Origin: Bacteroidales bacterium
GTDB taxonomy: Bacteria > Bacteroidota > Bacteroidia > Bacteroidales > UBA932
DNA: 64,000 bases
Assembly (NCBI GenBank): GCA_017550525.1
Contig: JAFZOU010000050.1
Location: forward strand, 48,604-112,603
Reading direction: 5' to 3'
Part shown: in pieces, positions 22,091-30,056 of the stretch
How positions within the stretch are numbered: position 1 is the first letter of the stretch
Layout: each line of letters starts with the position of its first letter
Translations under genes and position numbers: made by a program
The notes under the pieces: generated by a model
The model's database searches: none
Told to the model about the DNA's origin: nothing
Seen by the model: the letters and a program-made list of their open reading frames with translations, nothing else

Positions 22091-22632
22091 TCCACAGTAA
22101 AATCTAAGGTTGCTATCCTTACCCTGTCTCCTTTTTTAAGCGCCTGACGCTGGATACGGGCTCCGTTCACATAGGTTCCGTTGGTGGAACCAGAGTCTTC
22201 AATAACCCAGTCGGCTCCGGACTTTACAATCTTACCGTGATTTCCGGAAACGTAAGGGCATGAGGAGAGTTCCGGCCAGATGCCTCCACGGCGGCCGAAG
22301 GGGCCCTCCTGAAGGGTGAGGCGCCAGCCGTTGCCTACGAGGGCGGCGGGAGACACCCGGTCGGGGCCGGGTGTGACGGAAGGGCCGGGTGTGACGGAAG
22401 GGCCGGGTGTGACGGAAGGGTCGGGTGTGACGGAAGGGTCGGGTGTGACGGAAGGGTCGGGTGTGACGGAGATGTATTTGCGGCCGGGGATGAGGTCACT
22501 GCCGCAGACGGGGCACTCCGTGCCGCGTTTGGGGCGCCTGCACTCCGGGCACCATTTGAGTTCCTTTCCGCACTGGTCGCAGAACGCGCTGTCGTCGGGA
22601 ATCATCTGCCTGCAATCTGGACACTGTATCAT
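22087..22632 (-). CDS. Zinc-ribbon and FHA domain protein with tandem repeat linker
   Basis: 181 residues. Two zinc ribbons (CPDCRQMIPDDSAFCDQCG; CPECRRPKRGTECPVCG) occupy the first ~50 residues. A linker of six hexapeptides, SVTPDP x3 then SVTPGP x3, follows, then an FHA domain (SGNHGKIV, EDSGSTNGTYVNG, KKGDRVRI). FHA domains bind phospho-threonine, so this is the reader of the circuit. Its N-terminus and C-terminus overlap the AAA+ and PP2C genes by 4 bases each. The repeats are coded by an 18-bp array that grew from a palindromic element. Confidence 0.9.
   Translation of the reverse strand: MIQCPDCRQMIPDDSAFCDQCGKELKWCPECRRPKRGTECPVCGSDLIPGRKYISVTPDPSVTPDPSVTPDPSVTPGPSVTPGPSVTPGPDRVSPAALVGNGWRLTLQEGPFGRRGGIWPELSSCPYVSGNHGKIVKSGADWVIEDSGSTNGTYVNGARIQRQALKKGDRVRIATLDFTVE
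22355..22471. repeat. 18-bp tandem array in the FHA gene
   Basis: Six copies of AGGGYCGGGTGTGACGGA, the first joined to CACCCGGTC so that it forms the same CCCGGTCGGGGCCGGG core as the element at 7201-7226. The number of copies is likely to vary between strains; each copy adds six residues in-frame. Confidence 0.85.
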
Positions 22633-25600
22633 AGCACATCCTCCATCATTATGGTTTTACGTTCTTCGGGGGTATGGGCGCCGCCGTCTTCCGCAAGGCG
22701 CGCAGCAAGGTTGCCCTTTACCTCGTCAAATAGGTTACGGGCTTCGCGGGCATTGCCGAAGGTACGCTCCCGGTTATTGTAAAGCCCCGTTAGTTTTGCC
22801 TTCACGGCGTGCTCAGCCATAGGATCCAGCGTATAGCCGCCCTTCCTTACATAGAGCATAAAGATCCGGAAGAGTTCATCCGGCGTGTAATCCTCAAAGG
22901 TAATCCAGTTGCGGCGGGGGAAGCGGGATTCTATGCCGCTGTTGGCGGCAATGAAAGACTGCATCTCATAGGAGTAACCGGCGGCTATGCACACAAACTT
23001 GCCACGGTCGTCCTCCAGCCTCTTGAGAAGCGTTTCCAGAGCCTCCTTCCCATAGCCTCCAACGCCTCCGTTGTACCCCTCACTGGAAAGCTGATAGGCC
23101 TCGTCTATGAACAGGATGCCGCCCATAGCCGAATTTATCACATTGGTGGTTATGGCCGGGGTATCACCTAAATATCGGCCCACAAGTTTGCTCTTGTCCA
23201 CTTCCACCACCTTGGGCGATGGCAGGGCGCCCATTGAATATAGGATCTTACCCATAAGGCGCGCAACGGTGGTCTTGCCGGTGCCGGGATTGCCAAGGAA
23301 CAGGTAATGCCCCAGCGGAATTTCCGGACGGCGGCCCTCCAGGCGGGCGCTTTCAATCTCGTTGTTGATGGTATGGGCAAGTTTTGTAAGGGACGATTTC
23401 ACCCCTTCAAGGCCGATAAGTTCATTTAGCTGGGCAAGGCACTCATCAATGGAAACCTTCTGCGGCTCTTCGTAAGGGATATCATCCACGTAGGCAAGGC
23501 GCGCGCTTGCAAGGACCTCCGGCGTCCACTCCTCAACGGCCATAAGGCGGTTGTTGATGTTGGTCTTGGTCTCCGCAACCTTCTTGATGGCTTCGCCGGC
23601 GTTCCCGAAGCGCTCTGTTTTCATAGCCACCATATTCTGGAACATATTGAGGGCCTTCATCCTTGCTGGTTCATCGGCCAGGGTGAAGTTGTACCTCTTG
23701 GCCTTGGCGGCTCTCTCGTAGATTTCCAGAAGTTCTTCGGCAGTGTAGTCGTCTATGTGGATGCGGTGTGAGAAACGGCGCGGTAGCCCCGGGTTGGCCT
23801 TAAGGAAATCGTCCATCTCCTTTGGATAACCCGCGCAGATGACAACAAACTTTCCGGCCTCGTTCTCCATACGCGTCATAAGGGTCTCCAAGGCCTTTTT
23901 GCCCTCGGGATTTGTACCCTGGCCGGCATTGTCCACGGGATTCAGGCCATAGGCCTCGTCTATGAACAGGATGCCGCCCATAGCCTCCGTAATTGCGGCG
24001 TCCATAACCTTTGCGGACTCGTTATTGTACTGGCTGATGATGTCTTTGGGCTCCTTCTTGGTAACGCGGTCCGTGGATGTGACGCCAAGGGCATAGAAGA
24101 TCTTGCCCAGAGTATTGGCAACGGAGGTTTTTCCCGTTCCGGGGTTACCGGTAAGGATGATATTGTACTTAGTAAGGCCTTCCGATCCCTCCCCCATCTC
24201 TATGAGCCGCTTCTGGACGGTGATTTCCCGGGCTATACGGCGTATGGCGTCCTTCACGGATGCCATACCCACAAACTGGTCCATCTCTTTCATGACGTCC
24301 TCCACGGAAAGTTCCTTTGTAGCCTCTTCACCCACAAGGTCCGCGTAGGTTATTACGTCGTCCTCCGCGCCCCTTGCCCTCAGCCTCTTGACGGCCTTGT
24401 CGAAGAGATTTCTCACCTCACGGGCGTTTCCGAAGGTATCGGTGCGCCTCAGGTACATCCTCTCGCATACCTTGGGGAGCATTTCATCGGCCTTGGCGTC
24501 AAGGGTGAAACGGACAGGTTCTCCGCCGCGGGTCTCCCCATTACGGACCAGGTACATCCTGAAAATCTGCTCCAGTTCCGCGGCGCTATAGTCCGGGAAT
24601 TCAATTGTGACGTTGCAGCGGGACGGGATGCCGGGATTCATCCTCACGAATTCCGCCATCTCCTTGGTGTAGCCCGCCATAATGCACACGAATTCTCCCT
24701 TGCGGTTTTCAAGAAGGTTCAGAAGCGTATTCACGGCGTCCATCCCGAAACTCCCCTGGCTTCCGGCGCTGCCGTTGAGGGCGTATGCCTCGTCAATGAA
24801 AAGGACTCCGCCCATTGCCTTATTCACGTAGTTTTTCACATTGGCCTCCGAGTCTCCTACATACTGGCCGATGAAATCCTTGCCGGAAATTTCCACGAAC
24901 TGGCCGGTAGGCAGCGCCCCTATGGCACTGAGCACCTCCCCGAACTTTCGGGCGAAGGTAGTTTTTCCCGTACCGGGGTTACCGGTAAAAAGATAATGGT
25001 CCTTAAGGAGTTTTTCCTTCATACCACCCTTCTTCCTGGCCTTGATATTCCTCACGATGGCGCGGATCTCATCCTTTACGCTCTGAAGGCCGATATACTG
25101 GTCAAGTTCGGCAAGGATCTCTTCCTCCGTCTTTGGAACGAAGCACTTGCCGGAATCTATATCCTCCTCACCGATGATTTTGCTGCCCCTTGAGGCCGCA
25201 TTCACAAAGAGGGTTTCGGCCACCATTTCAGAGAGGTGACCATTGCTGTAGCCCACATCCTTCTGGCGCATATACCAGGCAAAATGGGACGACAGCTTAT
25301 TCAGGGCGGCATCTGATGCCTTCACGTGGTACTTCTCCTCCCAGAGTTCTTCCGTGAGCCTTGTAAGGTCTTCTATGCCGAAGGCATCCAGTTTGAGCTC
25401 GAACTCGAAAAGGCTGCGCTCTGCCTTATTGTGCTCCAGGAACTCCAGCATGTCGTTGAGCATACCGCACAGAAGGACTATTGGTGCGCCCTCGGTGCTA
25501 CGCATACGACTGAAAAGCTTATCCAGCTGGTTTACCTCCTTGGCCCTTGTTGTGGGCAGGAGTTTCTGGGCATTGGTAATGACAAGGATGCCGTCCTTGA

Positions 25601-25958
25601 GGGCAGTTATGTTCTTCTCAAAATCCCCGGCGAACTCGCTCCAATCGGCAGCATCCACCACCTTGGGGGCCAGCGAAGCAACGCCTACGGCGGTTATCTT
25701 GGAAGCCACAAGACGGGCGATGAAGTTTTTTCCCGTGCCGGAATCTCCAAGGATGAGGCAGTCCAGACCAATGCGGGTGCCGTTGCCAAGGTTGGCCTTT
25801 GCAACCTTGAGCTTCTTGTCAAGTTCGTCCAGTTGCGGGACCAGGGAGTCCTTTGCGATGAGGCCCTTCTGAGTGCTCTCCACCGCAATCGGTTCTCCGC
25901 AAAACCTGCAGTATTTTGCTTCCGGACGGTTATTCTGTCCGCATTTTTTGCAAGTCAT
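22629..25958 (-). CDS. Zinc ribbon plus four AAA+ modules (CbxX/CfqX family)
   Basis: 1109 residues, no membrane segments. Residues 3-20 form a zinc ribbon (CKKC...CRFC). A first AAA module (~60-260) has an odd P-loop GDSGTGKN and no Walker B acids (ILVITNAQ), so it is probably inactive. Three CbxX/CfqX modules follow, with Walker A GNPGTGKT at ~326, ~604 and ~889, each with a matching Walker B (LFIDEAY) and arginine-finger-like region. CbxX-type ATPases remodel protein partners (Rubisco activase, EccA of type VII secretion). It lies between kinase and FHA genes with overlapping ends, so it is probably their effector. Confidence 0.9.
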   Translation of the reverse strand: MTCKKCGQNNRPEAKYCRFCGEPIAVESTQKGLIAKDSLVPQLDELDKKLKVAKANLGNGTRIGLDCLILGDSGTGKNFIARLVASKITAVGVASLAPKVVDAADWSEFAGDFEKNITALKDGILVITNAQKLLPTTRAKEVNQLDKLFSRMRSTEGAPIVLLCGMLNDMLEFLEHNKAERSLFEFELKLDAFGIEDLTRLTEELWEEKYHVKASDAALNKLSSHFAWYMRQKDVGYSNGHLSEMVAETLFVNAASRGSKIIGEEDIDSGKCFVPKTEEEILAELDQYIGLQSVKDEIRAIVRNIKARKKGGMKEKLLKDHYLFTGNPGTGKTTFARKFGEVLSAIGALPTGQFVEISGKDFIGQYVGDSEANVKNYVNKAMGGVLFIDEAYALNGSAGSQGSFGMDAVNTLLNLLENRKGEFVCIMAGYTKEMAEFVRMNPGIPSRCNVTIEFPDYSAAELEQIFRMYLVRNGETRGGEPVRFTLDAKADEMLPKVCERMYLRRTDTFGNAREVRNLFDKAVKRLRARGAEDDVITYADLVGEEATKELSVEDVMKEMDQFVGMASVKDAIRRIAREITVQKRLIEMGEGSEGLTKYNIILTGNPGTGKTSVANTLGKIFYALGVTSTDRVTKKEPKDIISQYNNESAKVMDAAITEAMGGILFIDEAYGLNPVDNAGQGTNPEGKKALETLMTRMENEAGKFVVICAGYPKEMDDFLKANPGLPRRFSHRIHIDDYTAEELLEIYERAAKAKRYNFTLADEPARMKALNMFQNMVAMKTERFGNAGEAIKKVAETKTNINNRLMAVEEWTPEVLASARLAYVDDIPYEEPQKVSIDECLAQLNELIGLEGVKSSLTKLAHTINNEIESARLEGRRPEIPLGHYLFLGNPGTGKTTVARLMGKILYSMGALPSPKVVEVDKSKLVGRYLGDTPAITTNVINSAMGGILFIDEAYQLSSEGYNGGVGGYGKEALETLLKRLEDDRGKFVCIAAGYSYEMQSFIAANSGIESRFPRRNWITFEDYTPDELFRIFMLYVRKGGYTLDPMAEHAVKAKLTGLYNNRERTFGNAREARNLFDEVKGNLAARLAEDGGAHTPEERKTIMMEDVL

Positions 25959-28900
25959 ATGCTACTTTATTAATGCATTTTATGGTTTCAGAATCGGCAA
26001 TGCCGGTTTCCTGGAGGCCGTTTGCCTTCTGGAACTGCTGAACGGCCTTTTTGGTTGCCGGGCCGTAGGTGGGGCTGGGCGTTCCCTTGAAAAAGCCCTG
26101 CTCCTTCAGGAACTCCTGCATCACCTTCACCTCCTCCCCTTTGGCACCGGGTTCAAGGCTTTCCACATCAAGAAGTTTGGGGGCGTCCTTTGGAACCACC
26201 TTTTCAATTTTCTCCAGGATGGGCCTTGAAAGGCGCCCGAAACGCTCACTCTTGGGGACCAGCAGGCTGAATCCGAACAGCACCCACACCGCGGCTATAA
26301 ATATCAGGACAAAGCGGCGGCGGCGCTTTATGTCGTACTTCCAATTTGCAATTTGGTCATCGTCAAATGCGCCGTTGAGCGAAGAATCGAAGGTTGTATC
26401 GTCACTGAAAGCGTAGTAGAGCGGTTCAAGAACCTGCTCGTCAAAGCCGGGCTTTGTGAACTTTTTGGCCTGACGGGCATAAGGGCTGGGATTAAAGATG
26501 GTTTTGATGCTGAAAAAGATGAGCGCCGCCAGCACAATGGCCGCAAACATATACAGGATAAAACCGCCAAGGAACCTGACAAGGGCCCAGATAATGGCTG
26601 CCAGGATACCTCCTGCAATGAGAGATGGGAGGCACCCTCTGTCGGAAGAATCCGATGTAAAGAAAACAACGCCTCCAAGGATAAGGCCGATACTCCAGAG
26701 GAAGCCCTCAAGTCTGAGCCCAGACGTATCCAGGACGGGATTCTCTATGATGGAGAAGACCAGCATAGTGAGAAGAAGGAGCGCCGGAATGACCGCCAGG
26801 GCTATGGTGCCAACATACTGGATGACGCTCCTTGCGGCAAGGCCCCGGATGCGGCCCTTACCCTCCGACAGGATGCGGGAAGCCTCCTTCCTGGCCTCAT
26901 CGAAGCGCTGCACGTAGATAATATCGTCGTCTATCCTCCGAAGGTCCTCCAGATAGTCCCTCAGCAGTTTTTCATAGGCAAACTGGGCCGATAAGCCGGC
27001 ATCCGGATCCTCGTGGTGATGCACTGCCAGAAAGCCCCTCAGACCTCCGTTTTCATATTCATCCCTAAGTTCCCTGGAGCCGTGGGAAAAAACCTCAGAA
27101 AGGGTAGTTGCGCTGTCTCCGCTTTTCACAAAATCATAGAAAGGCGTGAATCCAAAACCTTTAATGGTCTTCATACAGGAGACCTGCGCATCATAGGCTG
27201 TGTCATTGCGAGGCTGGCACTTATTCAGAAAATCGCGGCTGGTTCTGTCTGTACAATATAATAGCCACTGCTTTTGCTTAGTGAACCGGTCTCCTTTTGT
27301 GTCAAAGAAACTGGTCATATAATGATACGCATCCGGATCCATGAAATCCATATAGAAGAGCATCTCCAACTCGTGGGGAATATAGGCCTCGTAAGGATGG
27401 ACTTTTCTATTGGGACCGCTATCCGTATAATTGTACATCAGGGTATAGGCCATATTGAGGATCCTGCCGATGGCGGGGCCCGTCATAGCGTAGTAAGGGT
27501 TGGACGGGTCATTGAGGAGCGTAATATCCGACAGCGGATCTATGGTCTGAACCCTGAGGCAGGCGGTTGCGTAGTCATTGTCGTCCCCGTCAGATGTGCT
27601 GACGGGGAGCCTCAGCGTCTTATTTCTCACGTGAGCCCATTCCTCAAAAAACCACGATGCAATCATATGGGCCGTATCTTTGTCCGGAAAGGCGTCGTTA
27701 CAGAAATTGCTCACGTCCTTGAGCGTACGGACGTCCCTCTCAAGATGCTCCCCGGTTCCCCTTACCGTTCCGCTGAAAGGAAGCGTAGAGACGGGATTCA
27801 GGAGGAACATTGCGGCAAAGACACCCTTCTCCTTGTCCAGAGGATAGCGGTTTTCCACTATGTCATGGATCTCCATCATAAGCTCAGGATAGGGAGCCAG
27901 CCACTTTTCTATCTGGCCGCGGTAGAGGTATTTCTTTGCAAGGTCTATGTCATCGGCCATACACTGGGAGAGTTCCTCCGGAGTGTTGGCGGTAAGGTGC
28001 TTGGAGGCATTGTAGGTGATGCCAAGGTCCTCTATTATCTCATCTTCATCCACCGGGACATCCTTCCCGTCCAGGGTCTTTTCTATCTCTTCCCAGGCCC
28101 AGCGCTTGGCAGGGTCCCTGATTAGAAGGCCGCGGCAGATACGGGCAAGGGGATCCGGCATATCGGCGGGAATGGCTATGCGGCCCTTCACTTTGTCGAT
28201 GGCCAACTGCTTCTCTGCCAGGAAGGCGCCCTCCCCCATCCAGAGGGAGAGGATGGTCATGCCAAGGGAGTAGAAATCGGCCTTGGGAGTGAGTTCTATG
28301 TAGGTTTTGTCTGCAATTGTGACGGTATCCGTGTACACCTCCGGTGCGGCATAGATGGGGGTACGGAGCTGCTGGGTGGCGCATTTACCGTCCCTGCCCA
28401 ATTGGTCAGCGATTCCGAAGTCACACAGGACTGTGGACTTTTTATCCCGGTCCCGGATAAGGATATTGGCCGGTTTTACATCCTTATGAAGGACGCCTGC
28501 GGCGTGCAGCTTGTCAAGGGCCATGGCTGTGTTCAGGGCTATGGCCAGAATCCATTCAGCATTACCCTTCAGGCCAGCCTTGGCAACACTCCCTTCCGGG
28601 TAGTAGGCCATAAGTTCATAATTCTCCCCATAATCCACAAGCTCCACCACATAGCCTTTTGGAAGGCTCTTGATGGCTGGCATAAGGGCCATATTGGTCT
28701 TGAAGCCGGGATTGCACAGTTTGAGGGCATAATCTCGCCTGCCGTCCGTCACAAGGTAGAGGACACCCTCGGAGCCGGAGCCGATAACCTTCTTTACAGT
28801 GAGGGAATGCTGCCCTATCTGCAGGGCTGCGCCTGGCTCATACTGTTTTGGGGTGCCCTGGACAGGAGTGCCGCCCTCCGGAGCCAGCGCTGCCGCAGTC

Positions 28901-29016
28901 TTCTCGATGGCGGCCGTTTTCTCTATGGCAGCCGTCTTCTGGACATCGGCGGCTGTCTTCTGAGGAGCCGCGGCCGTCTTCTGGGCATCTTTCAGGAGGT
29001 CATTTAAATCGGCCAT
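25930..29016 (-). CDS. Transmembrane Ser/Thr kinase with peptidoglycan-binding tail
   Basis: 1028 residues. The N-terminus carries five KTAA repeats (Thr 14, 21, 28, 34, 40). The kinase domain (~68-330) has the glycine loop GSGSEG, K99, HKDVKPAN with D179, DFG at 199 and APE at 224, so it should be active. About 400 residues of unknown fold follow, then four or five membrane helices (~755-920) and a C-terminal peptidoglycan-binding_1 domain (PGAKGEEVKVMQEFLKEQG...AVQQFQKANG). A wall-sensing kinase is the natural reading, although the order differs from PASTA kinases. It overlaps the AAA+ gene by 29 bases and follows the zinc-ribbon gene by 5. Confidence 0.9.
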   Translation of the reverse strand: MADLNDLLKDAQKTAAAPQKTAADVQKTAAIEKTAAIEKTAAALAPEGGTPVQGTPKQYEPGAALQIGQHSLTVKKVIGSGSEGVLYLVTDGRRDYALKLCNPGFKTNMALMPAIKSLPKGYVVELVDYGENYELMAYYPEGSVAKAGLKGNAEWILAIALNTAMALDKLHAAGVLHKDVKPANILIRDRDKKSTVLCDFGIADQLGRDGKCATQQLRTPIYAAPEVYTDTVTIADKTYIELTPKADFYSLGMTILSLWMGEGAFLAEKQLAIDKVKGRIAIPADMPDPLARICRGLLIRDPAKRWAWEEIEKTLDGKDVPVDEDEIIEDLGITYNASKHLTANTPEELSQCMADDIDLAKKYLYRGQIEKWLAPYPELMMEIHDIVENRYPLDKEKGVFAAMFLLNPVSTLPFSGTVRGTGEHLERDVRTLKDVSNFCNDAFPDKDTAHMIASWFFEEWAHVRNKTLRLPVSTSDGDDNDYATACLRVQTIDPLSDITLLNDPSNPYYAMTGPAIGRILNMAYTLMYNYTDSGPNRKVHPYEAYIPHELEMLFYMDFMDPDAYHYMTSFFDTKGDRFTKQKQWLLYCTDRTSRDFLNKCQPRNDTAYDAQVSCMKTIKGFGFTPFYDFVKSGDSATTLSEVFSHGSRELRDEYENGGLRGFLAVHHHEDPDAGLSAQFAYEKLLRDYLEDLRRIDDDIIYVQRFDEARKEASRILSEGKGRIRGLAARSVIQYVGTIALAVIPALLLLTMLVFSIIENPVLDTSGLRLEGFLWSIGLILGGVVFFTSDSSDRGCLPSLIAGGILAAIIWALVRFLGGFILYMFAAIVLAALIFFSIKTIFNPSPYARQAKKFTKPGFDEQVLEPLYYAFSDDTTFDSSLNGAFDDDQIANWKYDIKRRRRFVLIFIAAVWVLFGFSLLVPKSERFGRLSRPILEKIEKVVPKDAPKLLDVESLEPGAKGEEVKVMQEFLKEQGFFKGTPSPTYGPATKKAVQQFQKANGLQETGIADSETIKCINKVAYDLQKMRTE

Positions 29017-29021
29017 AAAAA

Positions 29022-29927
29022 CTACTGCTGCCTTTTATAAACTTTTTTCTCTACCCTGGTGATACAGAGTTCCGCGCCCGCCGTGCCCTCTTCCACCACC
29101 TGCATTGAGTCACAGGTGACCCAGTGACCGCCGAACTGAGCCACACAGCACTCTGAGGGGTTGTTGTGAAGAACGTGGCATTCGTTGCATACCCAGCCCA
29201 TGGTTTCCGTCACCTTAATCCCCCACCAGCGCTCTTCCATAACTTCCATCATGGCAACCTTGCGGGCAGTGTAGTAATTGCGCTGCTCCTGAGGGGTCAT
29301 ACCTGCCGGCGGAAGCATTTCTTCCATCACCTTGTTGGCGTCTTCTATGGCTTTCTCATATTCGGCCATAATCTCTTCACGGGTGCGGCCTATCTTACGG
29401 CTCACGACCTTTGGCTTTTCCGCTGCCGTGAAGCCCACCTTGGCCATAAGGGCCTTGAGACGTAGTTCCGCCTCCGTGGGTTCTTCCGGGGAGCCGTCTT
29501 CCGGGGAGCCGGAGGTTTCAAGTTCCGCCTCCAACTGGGCAATCTTTACAAGGAGCCTTGCGGTTTCAAGGACTTTGGGATCCTCCTTGGCCTTTTCCAC
29601 CGCCCGGCGGGCCGCCTTGGAAAGCGGCTGGCCGCACTGGCGGCAGAAGGGACGGAAATTGCGGATATGACAGGAGGGGCATTCCACGCCGTCTGCGGGC
29701 ATACCGCATTCCGGACAGTCTACGTCTTCCGGATGCATCGGGGCGCCGCAGAACGTGCAATAATCCACCAGTTTGCCGCCGCAGACCGGGCAGATCTCAT
29801 AATCCGGGCGGTCCAGCGCCGCACCGCAATGGGGGCACTTTCCGGAAGCGTCTTTTTCCCGGTACTGCGGTTTTTCCTGCTGCCTGGATGCAGTCCTTTC
29901 CTGCTCCCTGGCCCTTTCTGCTGTCAT
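29022..29927 (-). CDS. Multiple zinc-ribbon protein, first gene of the kinase operon
   Basis: 301 residues, soluble. Four zinc ribbons in a row (CPHCG...CPVCG, CTFCG...CPECG, CPSC...CRQCG) cover residues ~30-115, a charged helical part follows, and the C-terminus adds CNECHVLHNN...CC and WVTCDSMQ. I cannot assign a function. Zinc ribbons also start the FHA and AAA+ proteins, so this gene may supply a shared scaffold. Promoter TATATTTG lies about 40 bases upstream. Confidence 0.8.
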   Translation of the reverse strand: MTAERAREQERTASRQQEKPQYREKDASGKCPHCGAALDRPDYEICPVCGGKLVDYCTFCGAPMHPEDVDCPECGMPADGVECPSCHIRNFRPFCRQCGQPLSKAARRAVEKAKEDPKVLETARLLVKIAQLEAELETSGSPEDGSPEEPTEAELRLKALMAKVGFTAAEKPKVVSRKIGRTREEIMAEYEKAIEDANKVMEEMLPPAGMTPQEQRNYYTARKVAMMEVMEERWWGIKVTETMGWVCNECHVLHNNPSECCVAQFGGHWVTCDSMQVVEEGTAGAELCITRVEKKVYKRQQ

Positions 29928-29968
29928 ATCGGAGGCTTGGTTAAAGTGTTATCGGGTGTTAACTTTCA

Positions 29969-29998
29969 CAAATATAACGTTTTCATTCAAATAAACAA
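29969..29998 (-). promoter_or_regulatory. Promoter of the kinase operon
   Basis: TTG at 29998-29996 and TATATTTG at 29976-29969 on the minus strand, 19 bases apart. The -33 triplet lies in CAATTG, which also supplies a TTG to the divergent promoter. Confidence 0.65.
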
Positions 29999-30033
29999 TT
30001 GTTTCCGTGATAGAAAAATAATCACTATATTTG
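29999..30033 (+). promoter_or_regulatory. Promoter of the divergent membrane protein gene
   Basis: TATATTTG at 30026-30033, 23 bases before the ATG at 30057, with a possible TTG at 29999-30001 (24-base spacing, longer than usual). Confidence 0.6.
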
Positions 30034-30056
30034 AGCAAACAATAACGCTACACAGT

